A stretch of 64,000 nt of DNA from Mycolicibacterium holsaticum DSM 44478 = JCM 12374 (GTDB taxonomy: Bacteria > Actinomycetota > Actinomycetes > Mycobacteriales > Mycobacteriaceae), in the NCBI RefSeq assembly GCF_019645835.1, contig NZ_CP080998.1, forward strand, positions 2,108,001-2,172,000, given 5' to 3'. Shown in pieces: positions 15,223 to 23,977 of the stretch. Made by a program: the position numbers and the translations under genes. How positions within the stretch are numbered: the first letter of the stretch is position 1; each line of letters opens with the position of its first letter. The notes under the pieces were generated by a model. It had not been told where the DNA came from. It ran no database searches and was given only the letters and a program-made list of their open reading frames with translations.

Positions 15223-16347
15223 TCAGGCGGAGGCGAGAACCTGCGCCAGGAACAACTCCTCGCGGTGGTGGTCGGCGTCGCCGTACAGCGCTGCGCCGAC
15301 CCGGGCCCGGCGCAGAAACAGGTGCAGGTCGTGCTCCCAGGTGAAACCGATGCCGCCGTGCAGTTGCAGCGCCTCGCCGGCAAGCTGATTCACCGCATCC
15401 GACACGTAGGCCTTGGCGACGCTGGCCGCGTGGGCGCTGTCGTGATGTTGGCTATCGAGGGTCATGGCGGCGAAGTAGGTTGCCGCAGCACTGGATTGAA
15501 TCCAGATCCGCATGTCCGCACACTTGTGCTTGACGGCCTGGAAGCTGCCGACGGCCTTGCCGAACTGCACGCGGTCCTTGACGTAGGCCACCGTGAGCTC
15601 GAGCAGTCGCTCGCCCACGCCGACCAGTTCGGCGCAGGTGAGCACCGCAGCGAGCTCGTTGGAGCGGACGATCGACTGCTCGGCGGCCGCGCCCTCGGCG
15701 CACAGCGCGGTGGCACCCAGCACCGCCCCGTCCAGCACGACATCGCAGTACCGGCGGGTCACGTCGAGCGTGTGCTGGCGCTCGATTTTCACACCGGTCG
15801 TGTCGGCCGGAACCAGAAAGCGCGCCGGCCGCCCGTCGAGCACGGCGTCGACCAGAAGCACCGCCGCCGAATCGGCGTCCTGCACCGAGGCCTTCGCGCC
15901 GTTGATGACATACCCGGAGCCGTCCCGGACCGCGGTGGTGTGAATCCCGGCCGTCGACCACGGTTGTCCGGCCTCGGCGAATGCCCAGGCCGCGGTCTGG
16001 GTACCGGAGGCCAGCGAAGACAGCAGTGCAACGCGGTCGACAGCGGTCGAGCGGGTGACCGCATCGGCGACGACGGCGGTCGGCAGGAACGGAGTCGAGG
16101 CCAGCCCGCGTCCGAGTTCGACTGCCACCAAAGCCAGTTCGGTGGACTGCAAGCCCAGTCCGCCGTGCTCCTCGGCGATGGTCAAGGCGGGCCATCCCAG
16201 CCCGACCCCCTTGCGCCACAGTTGCTCGTCGTAGCCTGACGGCCCGTCGATCAACGCCCGCGCCGCCGCCACCGACGAGTGCCGCTCCAGCAGCTCCCGG
16301 GTCACCTCGATCAGCGCCCGCTGCTCGTCGGTGAGGTCGAAATTCAC
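15223..16347 (-). CDS. Acyl-CoA dehydrogenase (small-subunit-like)
   Basis: A 374-residue acyl-CoA dehydrogenase of the FadE type. The start MNFDLTDEQRALIEVTRELL is typical of the family. VQFGKAVGSFQAVKHKCADM and QLHGGIGFTWEHDLHLFLRRA are the conserved third-domain boxes. The central flavin-binding boxes (W...TEP..GSD type) are weak, as in the partner subunit of mycobacterial heterodimeric dehydrogenases. It is divergent from another dehydrogenase starting at 16466, and the pair resembles the N and C halves of the fused protein at 50042-52207. Likely role: alpha,beta-dehydrogenation of a bulky acyl-CoA together with that partner. Confidence 0.88.
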   Translation of the reverse strand: MNFDLTDEQRALIEVTRELLERHSSVAAARALIDGPSGYDEQLWRKGVGLGWPALTIAEEHGGLGLQSTELALVAVELGRGLASTPFLPTAVVADAVTRSTAVDRVALLSSLASGTQTAAWAFAEAGQPWSTAGIHTTAVRDGSGYVINGAKASVQDADSAAVLLVDAVLDGRPARFLVPADTTGVKIERQHTLDVTRRYCDVVLDGAVLGATALCAEGAAAEQSIVRSNELAAVLTCAELVGVGERLLELTVAYVKDRVQFGKAVGSFQAVKHKCADMRIWIQSSAAATYFAAMTLDSQHHDSAHAASVAKAYVSDAVNQLAGEALQLHGGIGFTWEHDLHLFLRRARVGAALYGDADHHREELFLAQVLASA

Positions 16348-16465
16348 GGCGGCTCCTTAGCTGTACGCGGGGCCGGACAGACCGGTTCGGGAAAAGGCTT
16401 CACAAACATACAGGACACTGATTAAGGTCGATTGCTGGTTCGACCAATCGATGGAGAGGGGTTGA

Positions 16466-17656
16466 ATGCACCTCGAACAGGACACGCACCTCGACTTCCT
16501 GCGCGAGCGAGTACGTGCCTTGGCGGCTCGACATCAACCTCCCCGACATGGCCGGACCGGCGTCCGGGCGCCGGAGGCCCACGACATCCCCGCACTGCGG
16601 GAGTGGACCGCCCGGCTGTTCTCCGAGCAAATGCTCGGGGTGAACTGGCCGGTGGCCTACGGGGGGCTGCCCGATCCGCATCCGCTGCACGAATCGGTGG
16701 TGATCGACGAGCTGATCCGGGTCAACGCACCCGGTCCGGTCGGTGGCGGGATGCTGGCAGCCGCGGCGATCATCGCGTCGGGGTCCGCCGAGCAGAGGGA
16801 TTACTTCCTGCCCCGCATCCGCTCTGGCGAACACATCTGGTGCCAGCTGTTCAGTGAGCCGGAAGCTGGTAGCGACCTGGCGAGCCTACGCACCCGCGCA
16901 CGCCGTGAGGACGACGTCTTCGTCATCGATGGGCAGAAGGTGTGGACGACCAACGGACAGCACGCCGACTGGGGCTATCTGCTGGCCCGCACCAACCCGG
17001 ACGCGCCCAAGCACGCGGGCATCACGGCGTTTGCTCTGGACATGTCGTTGCCGGGCGTCACGGTGCGGCCGCTGCGCGAGATCACCGGAACGGCGGACTT
17101 CAACGAGGTCTTCCTGGACGGGGTGCGCGTCCCGAGCAAGCATGTGATCGGGGAGGTGGATCAGGGCTGGGCGGTGACCACGGCCAGCCTGGTGCACGAA
17201 CGTGCGGGCGCGGGCAGCGGTGCGTCGCTGTTCGGTGCGCTGCAGCGGCTGGTACGGCTGGCGGGCAGCCTGCCCGACTCGTCGGGCGCCGAATCGGGCT
17301 CTGCACTCGATCGCCGAGACGTGCGTCAGGCGATCGGGGGGTTCGTCGCCGACGTGCACGTCAACTCGTTGGTCGCGGCGTACAACGAAAGCCGCGCGCT
17401 GCACGGCGGCGCGGACTTCGCCGATGCGCCGGTGTCCAAAATCCTGTTCAGCCAGATCAATCTGGCACTGCACGAATACGGGATGCAACTGCAGGGCCAT
17501 GACGGCATTCGTGTCGAAACGGATCCGCATGTCCACGACGGTGGTTGGTGGCAGGACGCGTTTCTGTACGGACGGGCCTTCACCATCGCCGGGGGCACCA
17601 ACGAGGTCTTGCGCAATGTCATCGCGGAACGGGCGCTCGGACTTCCACGTGGCTGA
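16466..17656 (+). CDS. Acyl-CoA dehydrogenase (large-subunit-like)
   Basis: A 396-residue FadE-type flavoprotein after a GAGAGGGG ribosome site. It has the FAD/substrate motifs WCQLFSEPEAGSD and VIDGQKVWTTNGQ, the loop ITGTADFNEVFLDGVRVP, and the C-terminal GGTNEVLRNVIAERALGLP. It ends 17 bp before yrbEA on the same strand, so it is probably transcribed with the mce operon. That links the imported substrate to acyl-CoA dehydrogenation. The divergent gene at 15223-16347 probably encodes a partner subunit. Confidence 0.9.
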   Translation: MHLEQDTHLDFLRERVRALAARHQPPRHGRTGVRAPEAHDIPALREWTARLFSEQMLGVNWPVAYGGLPDPHPLHESVVIDELIRVNAPGPVGGGMLAAAAIIASGSAEQRDYFLPRIRSGEHIWCQLFSEPEAGSDLASLRTRARREDDVFVIDGQKVWTTNGQHADWGYLLARTNPDAPKHAGITAFALDMSLPGVTVRPLREITGTADFNEVFLDGVRVPSKHVIGEVDQGWAVTTASLVHERAGAGSGASLFGALQRLVRLAGSLPDSSGAESGSALDRRDVRQAIGGFVADVHVNSLVAAYNESRALHGGADFADAPVSKILFSQINLALHEYGMQLQGHDGIRVETDPHVHDGGWWQDAFLYGRAFTIAGGTNEVLRNVIAERALGLPRG

Positions 17657-17673
17657 CGGTTGGTGAGCGCGGG

Positions 17674-18525
17674 ATGACCACGCAGCGCCCGGTGGACCCA
17701 AGCCCACTCGGCGAGGTCGGTGAGTGGGGCCGGGGATACGTCCAGCGGCACCCCGTTGCGGCGCTGAGCACCGTTGGCAGCCAGTGCATCCTGGGCCTGC
17801 AGGCGCTTCGCTACCTGGTGATCGATATCGTCAGATGGCGGTTTCCGTTCTGGGAGTTCGTGCAGCAGGCGGCGTTCATGGCGTCGACGGCGATGCTGCC
17901 GACCATGTGCGTGGCGATCCCGATCGGGGTGACGCTGCAGATCCAGTTCGCCCTGCTGGCCGGACAGGTCGGCGCCACCTCGCTGGCCGGAGCCGCCAGC
18001 GGGCTCGCGGTGATCCGGCAGGGCGCGCCGCTGGTGGCCGCCCTGCTGATGGCGTCCGCGGTCGGTTCGGCGATCTGCGCCGACCTCGGCTCGCGCACCA
18101 TCCGCGAAGAGGTGGACGCCCTTGAAGTTCTTGGGATCTCGGCCATCCGCCGGCTCGTGGTCCCGCGGCTCGCGGCGTCCATCGTCGTCGGCGTCGCGCT
18201 GACCGGGCTGGTGTGCTTCATCGGGTTCCTCGCCGGCTATCTGTTCAACACGTTCGCTCAAAACGGTGCGGCGGGCAGCTTCGTGATGACCTTCGCGTCG
18301 TTCGCGACCGTCGGCGACCTCATCCTCACCATGATCAAAGCGGTGGTGTTCGCCGCGATCGTCGCCATCGTGGCGTGTGACAAGGGACTGACCACCAAGG
18401 GTGGGCCCGCGGGCGTCGCGAACTCGGTCAACGCCACCGTGGTGGCGTCCATCCTGCTGCTGATGATCACCAACGTGGTGTTCACCCAGATGTACGTCCT
18501 GCTGTTCCCCAAGGCGGCGCTCTGA
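17674..18525 (+). CDS. yrbEA: Mce transporter permease YrbE A
   Basis: A 283-residue MlaE/YrbE-type permease. I chose ATG 17674, which gives the typical short cytoplasmic N-terminus. It has five or six hydrophobic helices and the EEVDALEVLG motif (residues about 148-157), the conserved ATPase-contact segment of this family. It forms the inner-membrane channel of the Mce lipid importer with YrbEB; the ATPase (MceG type) is encoded elsewhere. Its stop overlaps the yrbEB start by one base. Confidence 0.93.
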   Translation: MTTQRPVDPSPLGEVGEWGRGYVQRHPVAALSTVGSQCILGLQALRYLVIDIVRWRFPFWEFVQQAAFMASTAMLPTMCVAIPIGVTLQIQFALLAGQVGATSLAGAASGLAVIRQGAPLVAALLMASAVGSAICADLGSRTIREEVDALEVLGISAIRRLVVPRLAASIVVGVALTGLVCFIGFLAGYLFNTFAQNGAAGSFVMTFASFATVGDLILTMIKAVVFAAIVAIVACDKGLTTKGGPAGVANSVNATVVASILLLMITNVVFTQMYVLLFPKAAL

Positions 18526-19379
18526 TGGCGGCGCCGTACTACCCCAGAGGTCTGCGGCCGTTGGTCAGCGCGTCGACGTCCGTGGCCGGGCTCGGCATCC
18601 GGCTCGGCCACATGCTGACCTTCTTCAGCCGCGCGGTCGGCGGTGTCCCGCTGGCGGTGACCCGGTACCGCAAGGCCTTCCTGACCATCTTGTCGGATGT
18701 CACGTGGGGCAACGGATCCATCGTGGTGGGCGGCGGCACCGCATGGGTGATCATTCTGCTCGGCGCGACGGCCGGAGCGATCGTGGGCATCGAGGGCTAT
18801 CAGGCGCTGCACCTGTTGGGCATGGAACCCGCCGCCGGACTGCTGTCCTCGACGGTGTCCACCCGCGAACTCGCGCCGGTGATGGCCGCCCTGGCGTTCG
18901 CCGCGCAGGCCGGCTGCCGGTTCACCGCGCAACTTGGTTCGATGCGCATCTCCGAGGAGATCGACGCCATCGAGTCGTTGGCGATCCGTCCGCTGCCGTA
19001 CCTGATCAGCACCCGGCTGCTGGCCTCGGTGGTGGCGATCATTCCGCTCTACATCCTGTGTTTGGTCGTGAACTACGCCGCGGTGCAGAGCATCGTGACC
19101 TTCGCGGGCGGATTGTCGGCCGGCTCCTTCAACCACTACTTCCGGCTGGTGCTCACCGGCCAAGACATCGTGTACTCCGTCGTCAAGGCGATCGTGTTCG
19201 TGATCCTCACATCCACCATCCAGTGCTACTACGGCTATTTCGCGGCGGGCGGCCCACAAGGTGTCGGGATCGCGGCCGGCCGCGCGATGCGGGCCAGCAT
19301 CTCGGTCATGATCATCGCCAACCTGCTTCTCACCATCGGCTTGTGGGGGATCGGCTCCGGCGCGAGGCTGGGGGGCTGA
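18525..19379 (+). CDS. yrbEB: Mce transporter permease YrbE B
   Basis: A 284-residue YrbE-family permease, companion of the previous gene. The ATPase-coupling segment is ISEEIDAIESLAI near residues 145-157, and hydrophobic segments cover residues 65-95, 115-135, 165-195 and 215-280. Its ATG shares a base with the preceding stop, and mceA starts right after it. The strict yrbEA-yrbEB-mceA order is that of complete mycobacterial mce operons. Confidence 0.93.
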   Translation: MAAPYYPRGLRPLVSASTSVAGLGIRLGHMLTFFSRAVGGVPLAVTRYRKAFLTILSDVTWGNGSIVVGGGTAWVIILLGATAGAIVGIEGYQALHLLGMEPAAGLLSSTVSTRELAPVMAALAFAAQAGCRFTAQLGSMRISEEIDAIESLAIRPLPYLISTRLLASVVAIIPLYILCLVVNYAAVQSIVTFAGGLSAGSFNHYFRLVLTGQDIVYSVVKAIVFVILTSTIQCYYGYFAAGGPQGVGIAAGRAMRASISVMIIANLLLTIGLWGIGSGARLGG

Positions 19380-19381
19380 CG

Positions 19382-20749
19382 GTGACGCAGAGCTTCGAAT
19401 CGGCCACCAACCCGGTATCGGATTCCCGGTTACTGCTGCGCGGGATCGCGCTGCTGCTGGGCACCGTGCTGTTGGCCGCCGCCGCGATCGCCAAGTCCGA
19501 GGGGGCGTTCTCCAACCGTGTCGAGGTGGTCGCGTTGCTCGCCAATGTCGGAGACGGGCTGCCCAGGGGCTCCGACGTCAAATTCCGCGGCGCGCTGGTC
19601 GGCACCGTCGAAGGGGTGACGCCGAGCATCGACGGCGGCGACAACGAGGTCGACCTGACCCTGGACCCGCACTTCGCGCACGCGATCCCCGCCTCGGTCA
19701 CAGCGCGCGTCGTGCCGGGCAACGTGTTCGCCGTATCGTCAGTGCAGTTGGTGGACAACGGTTCCGGGCCCGCGCTCAAGCCGGGTTCGCAAATCCGTCA
19801 GGACGACAGCCTGGCCACCGTCCAGTTCCAGACGGCGTTGTCGAAGCTGCGCGACGTGCTCGCCGCCGCGGGCCGACCCGGGTCCACCGACACCGTCGGC
19901 GTGCTGGCCGCCGTCGCCGAGGCGACCAGCGGGCGCGGTGACGAACTCGAACGCGCGGGCAGCGGCGCCAACCGCATCGTCGACCAACTCAACCGCATCA
20001 TCGCCGACGACGGCACCGAGGCCACGCTCGCGGTCCTCTCCGAAGCCCTGCAGGGCCTCGAGGACAGCGCGCCCGACCTGCTGGACGCCGTGCACAGCGC
20101 GGTCGTGCCCATGCGCACCTTCGCCGAGAAACGTCAGGAGTTGACCACTTTCCTGTCTGCCGGGCACGCCACGTTCGGCGAAGTGGGCACCTCCTTCGAG
20201 AACAACACCGACCAGATGATCGTGATCACCACTCAGATGTCCCCGGTGATGGGTGTAATGGCCGACGGCTCAGGCGCTTTCGCACCCATCGTCACCCGGA
20301 TCAACGACCTGACCAACCGCTTCTTCGAACACGTTTGGCATGAGGACAAGAAGATGGCGGTGGGCAAGTTCATGTTGGTCCTCACACCGAACCGGATGTA
20401 CACCCGTCAGGACTGCCCGCGCTACGGCGCACTCGAGGGCCCCAGCTGCCGCACCGCCCCGCTCACCGCCGACCCGCCGGTGCTGCCCCGACAACTCGAC
20501 CCGCGCAACTACCAACCGCCCGGCGGCAACGTGGGCCCGGTCGGCAGCCCACAAGAACGCGCAGAGCTGAGCGAACTGCTCGGACCACAGCCCAATGCCG
20601 CCGCCGAACTGCTGCTCGGGCCGGTACTCAGGGGCAGCACCGTGCACATCGTTCCCGATCCGTCGGCGGCCGCGCCGCCGGGGTCGCCACTGCCCGCGGA
20701 GGCTGCGCATCCCGGGTCCGTCGAGCCGGGAGGGAGGGACGGTCCGTGA
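19382..20749 (+). CDS. mceA: Mce family protein A
   Basis: 455 residues from GTG 19382. One N-terminal transmembrane helix (residues 20-40) anchors the protein. The MCE domain follows (NRVEVVALLANVGDGLPRGS, GALVGTVEGV, residues about 45-135), then a long helical region with AEKRQELTTFLS, and a Pro-rich C-terminal tail. Mce proteins assemble as a hexamer that shuttles hydrophobic substrates through the periplasm. The stop overlaps the mceB GTG start. Confidence 0.92.
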   Translation: MTQSFESATNPVSDSRLLLRGIALLLGTVLLAAAAIAKSEGAFSNRVEVVALLANVGDGLPRGSDVKFRGALVGTVEGVTPSIDGGDNEVDLTLDPHFAHAIPASVTARVVPGNVFAVSSVQLVDNGSGPALKPGSQIRQDDSLATVQFQTALSKLRDVLAAAGRPGSTDTVGVLAAVAEATSGRGDELERAGSGANRIVDQLNRIIADDGTEATLAVLSEALQGLEDSAPDLLDAVHSAVVPMRTFAEKRQELTTFLSAGHATFGEVGTSFENNTDQMIVITTQMSPVMGVMADGSGAFAPIVTRINDLTNRFFEHVWHEDKKMAVGKFMLVLTPNRMYTRQDCPRYGALEGPSCRTAPLTADPPVLPRQLDPRNYQPPGGNVGPVGSPQERAELSELLGPQPNAAAELLLGPVLRGSTVHIVPDPSAAAPPGSPLPAEAAHPGSVEPGGRDGP

Positions 20750-21819
20750 AGTCGGCCAGCACACCTGTCAGGACACCCCTGAGAAGACACATCCGCCCGC
20801 TGATCGGGCTGTGCATATTCCTGGTCGTCTGCCTCGCGCTGATCTGGACGGTGTTCGTCACGTTGCAGCGTGAGGTCGACGGTCGAACGCACGCGTACAG
20901 CGCCGTTTTCACCGATGTATCGGGGCTGAAGGTCGGTGACGAGGTGCGGATGGCGGGAGTGAAGGTCGGCCGCGTGGACGACGTCGCGCTGGACGGCACC
21001 GACGCGCGGGTGCGTTTCCGGGTGCAGTCCGAACAGGTGCTGTACGGAAACACCAAGGCCGCCATCGTCTACCAGAACATCATCGGGCAGCGTTACCTCG
21101 GCCTGTCGCTTGCCGACTACGGCGACCCCCGCGTGCTGCCCGCCGGCTCGGTCATCCCTGTCGAACACACCGAACCCTCATTCGACATCTCCCGGCTGCT
21201 CAACGGGTTCGAGCCGCTGTTCGCGCTGCTGAACCCCGAACAGGTCGACAACCTCACCACCGCCATCGTGCGGTCGCTGCAGGGCGACACCGGAGCGATC
21301 GCGACGATGATCTCCGAGACGACCCGCCTCGCGCAGTCGTACTCGGGCACCGACGCGATCCTCGATGGTGTGCTGACCCATCTGAACAGCGTGGTGGCCT
21401 CGCTGGCCGACCACGGCGACGCGCTGAACAGCAGCATCGATTCGGCGGAGACGGCCTTCAACGGATTCGCCCAACGCCGTGCCGAATTCGTCGACTCGCT
21501 GGATCAGGTTTCCGTGGTCGGCGAACGATTGGCGAACGTCATCACCGACGTCCAGCCGGACATGAGGGAATGGCTGGCGCGCGAACCCGGCTTCGCCAAG
21601 CACTTCATGGAAGACAAACAGGGATTCGCCTACATGGCCTTCAACACACCGCTGATGCTCAAGGGTCTGGCCCGGTTCAGTCAGGGCGGGGCGTACCTCG
21701 ACGTGTACGCATGCAACCTGACCGTCAGCCAATTCCCCCGGATCGACAGCTTGATCAACGCGATCGTCCGGGAAGGCACGCCCGAAGACCGGCTGACCTA
21801 CAGCCAGAAGTGCCGGTGA
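20746..21819 (+). CDS. mceB: Mce family protein B
   Basis: 357 residues from GTG 20746, four bases inside the mceA stop. A single membrane anchor lies at residues 22-45. The MCE domain is clear: AVFTDVSGLKVGDEVRMAGVK and GRVDDVALDG, then NTKAAIVYQNIIGQRYLGLS. The helical tube-forming domain follows (to about residue 330), and the protein ends with a Cys-containing segment common to MceB. It functions as one subunit of the heteromeric Mce needle. Confidence 0.93.
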   Translation: MKSASTPVRTPLRRHIRPLIGLCIFLVVCLALIWTVFVTLQREVDGRTHAYSAVFTDVSGLKVGDEVRMAGVKVGRVDDVALDGTDARVRFRVQSEQVLYGNTKAAIVYQNIIGQRYLGLSLADYGDPRVLPAGSVIPVEHTEPSFDISRLLNGFEPLFALLNPEQVDNLTTAIVRSLQGDTGAIATMISETTRLAQSYSGTDAILDGVLTHLNSVVASLADHGDALNSSIDSAETAFNGFAQRRAEFVDSLDQVSVVGERLANVITDVQPDMREWLAREPGFAKHFMEDKQGFAYMAFNTPLMLKGLARFSQGGAYLDVYACNLTVSQFPRIDSLINAIVREGTPEDRLTYSQKCR

Positions 21820-22880
21820 TGGTCATGACAGTGACGCACGACAGCACGGCCGGGAAACGTCTGTGGCTTCGGTCCATCCAGTCCTACAGCAAGCTGCAAC
21901 TGGGCGTGACCGCCGTGCTGGTCATCGTGCTGACCCTGGGGGCTGCGCTCGGCCTGGGCCGGCTCGGGATCGGGAAGGACGTCTACACCGCCGAGTTCGC
22001 ACAGGCGGCCGGCTTGAGTGTGGGCGACCAGGTCACGGTGGCCGGTGTGCGGGTCGGGCGCGTCTCCAGCATGCGCCTCGCAGGCGACCACGTGGCCGTC
22101 GGACTGGAGATCGACGATGACATACCGCTGGGCTCGGCCACCCGGGCCTCGGTCAAACTCACCACGCTGCTCGGTGCCCGGTACGTCGACCTACAGCCGG
22201 CGGGTTCGAAAGACCTTTCCGACCACCGTATTCCGCTGGCCAACACCGAGGTGCCCTACGACCTGCAGGCCGCGCTGCAGGACGCCACCACGACGTTCGA
22301 AGCCGTCGACGCCGAGAAGATCGCGCAGTCGATGACCACGCTGTCGACACAGTTGGCGGGGGCACCCGAGGTGCTGCCCCAGGCGCTGCAGAACATCGAG
22401 CACCTGTCATCGGTGATCGCGTCGCGCCGCGATCAGATCTACGACCTGCTGCGCAGCACCGAGCAGGTGGCCGAATTGCTCGGCAATCAGCAGCGCAGCC
22501 TGGGCCTGCTGATGACCCAGGGCCGCGAGGTGCTCGGCGATCTGGCCGCGCGCAAGGACCTGGTGGTTCGGCTGATCGACGCCACCACGAAGTTGGTGAA
22601 CCAGTTGCGGCCCGTGTTGATCGGCGACCGGCAGCGGATCGATGAACTGATGAACAACCTCGACGGCATGCTCAGCGCGGTAGGCCGCAACGACGCGTTG
22701 TTGCGCAGCACGCTGCAGCTGATGCCCGTCACGGTGCGCAACTTCGCCAACGCCACCGGCAACGGCAACGAGTTCGACTTCACCTCCAGCGGTGGCACCA
22801 TGATCGACACGTTCATCTGCGCGATCAGCGGGCGCGCCAAGCAGTTCAACCTGCCGCCCTACTTCGGGGACTGCAAATGA
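21819..22880 (+). CDS. mceC: Mce family protein C
   Basis: 353 residues from ATG 21819; a GTG at 21816 and an ATG at 21825 are alternatives, all adjacent to the mceB stop. Membrane anchor at residues 22-45, MCE domain with AAGLSVGDQVTVAGVRVGRV and ATRASVKLTTLLGARYVDL, then a long helical stretch with heptad-like Leu spacing, and a Cys pair near the C-terminus (FICAISG, FGDCK). Subunit of the Mce complex. Confidence 0.93.
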   Translation: MVMTVTHDSTAGKRLWLRSIQSYSKLQLGVTAVLVIVLTLGAALGLGRLGIGKDVYTAEFAQAAGLSVGDQVTVAGVRVGRVSSMRLAGDHVAVGLEIDDDIPLGSATRASVKLTTLLGARYVDLQPAGSKDLSDHRIPLANTEVPYDLQAALQDATTTFEAVDAEKIAQSMTTLSTQLAGAPEVLPQALQNIEHLSSVIASRRDQIYDLLRSTEQVAELLGNQQRSLGLLMTQGREVLGDLAARKDLVVRLIDATTKLVNQLRPVLIGDRQRIDELMNNLDGMLSAVGRNDALLRSTLQLMPVTVRNFANATGNGNEFDFTSSGGTMIDTFICAISGRAKQFNLPPYFGDCK

Positions 22881-23977
22881 CCCCGCGCGCATTCCTCAAG
22901 CTGATCGCCATCGTTGCGATGGTGTGCGGCGCGTGCGGTTGTACGAGCGGCCCGTTCAGCGAGCGGGCGATGACGATCATCGGGCTTTTCGACAGTGCGA
23001 GCGGGCTTTACGAAGGCAATGCGGTGTCGATTCTCGGGATGCCGGTCGGCACGGTGGAGAAGATCGAGGCCAGGGGCGCGTACGTCGAGGTGACGATGCG
23101 GGTCGAACCCGGCGTCAAAATCCCCGCCGACGCGCAGGCGGTCACCGTCTCCACCTCCATCCTCACCGACCGGCACGTCGAGTTCACCCCGGTCTACCGC
23201 GACGGGCCGACGCTCGCCGACGGTCAGACGCTCGGCCTGGACCGCACCCGCACCCCCGTGGAATTCGACCGGGTGCTGGCGATGATCGACAAGCTGGCCG
23301 TGCAGTTGGAAGGCGACGGGCACGGGTCCGGCCCGGTCGCCGACCTGCTCTCGGTCAGCGCCGCGATGACCGAGGGCAACGGCACAAAGATCCGGTCGGC
23401 GCTGGGGGAGCTGTCGACCGCGCTGAGGATGAGCAAGGAACGCGGCGCCCCGACCGGTGACGCGATCACGAAGATCGTCACCAACCTGGAAAGCCTGACC
23501 ACCGCGTCAGCCGAGAACGACCGGACCATCCGCGACTTCGGCTCGTCGATGCGCCAACTCAGCGATGTGATGGCGGCCGAACAGCTCGGCAGCGGGTCGA
23601 CCGGCGCGCAGATCAACCAGATCCTCACCGAAACAGCCGATCTGATCGAGGACAACCGGGACGCGCTGAAGTCGACGGCTGCCGGTTTCGAGACGACCAC
23701 CAAGGCCATCGCCGACTACCGGCGCGAGCTCGCGGAAACGCTGGATGTGGCGCCGATGCTGCTCGACAACGTCTACAACATGATCGACCACGAGAAGAAC
23801 GCGATTCGCTCGCATCCCGTGCTCGACAAGGTCGAACTCAACGGTCAGCTGACCAAGGAGGTGTGCAACCTGCTGGGCATGAAGCAGTTGGGATGCACCA
23901 CCGGGACCGTCCAGGACTTCGGCCCCGATTTCGGAATCACCAGCATGCTCGAGGGATTGGCAGGTCTTACCCCATGA
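22877..23977 (+). CDS. mceD: Mce family protein D
   Basis: 366 residues, ATG overlapping the mceC stop. The N-terminal hydrophobic segment contains a Cys-rich GACGCTSG stretch that looks lipobox-like; whether it is lipidated is unclear. MCE domain: FDSASGLYEGNAVSILGMPV and STSILTDRHVEFTPVY. Unlike many MceD proteins it lacks a long Pro-rich tail. The helical domain ends with VCNLLGMKQLGC. Subunit of the Mce complex, coupled to mceE by overlap. Confidence 0.92.
   Translation: MTPRAFLKLIAIVAMVCGACGCTSGPFSERAMTIIGLFDSASGLYEGNAVSILGMPVGTVEKIEARGAYVEVTMRVEPGVKIPADAQAVTVSTSILTDRHVEFTPVYRDGPTLADGQTLGLDRTRTPVEFDRVLAMIDKLAVQLEGDGHGSGPVADLLSVSAAMTEGNGTKIRSALGELSTALRMSKERGAPTGDAITKIVTNLESLTTASAENDRTIRDFGSSMRQLSDVMAAEQLGSGSTGAQINQILTETADLIEDNRDALKSTAAGFETTTKAIADYRRELAETLDVAPMLLDNVYNMIDHEKNAIRSHPVLDKVELNGQLTKEVCNLLGMKQLGCTTGTVQDFGPDFGITSMLEGLAGLTP

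Noticed and set aside
18704..20749. Upstream extension of mceA to a 681-codon frame.
   Set aside because: The extra part lies wholly over yrbEB in another frame; the GTG at 19382 directly after the yrbEB stop gives a normal MceA.
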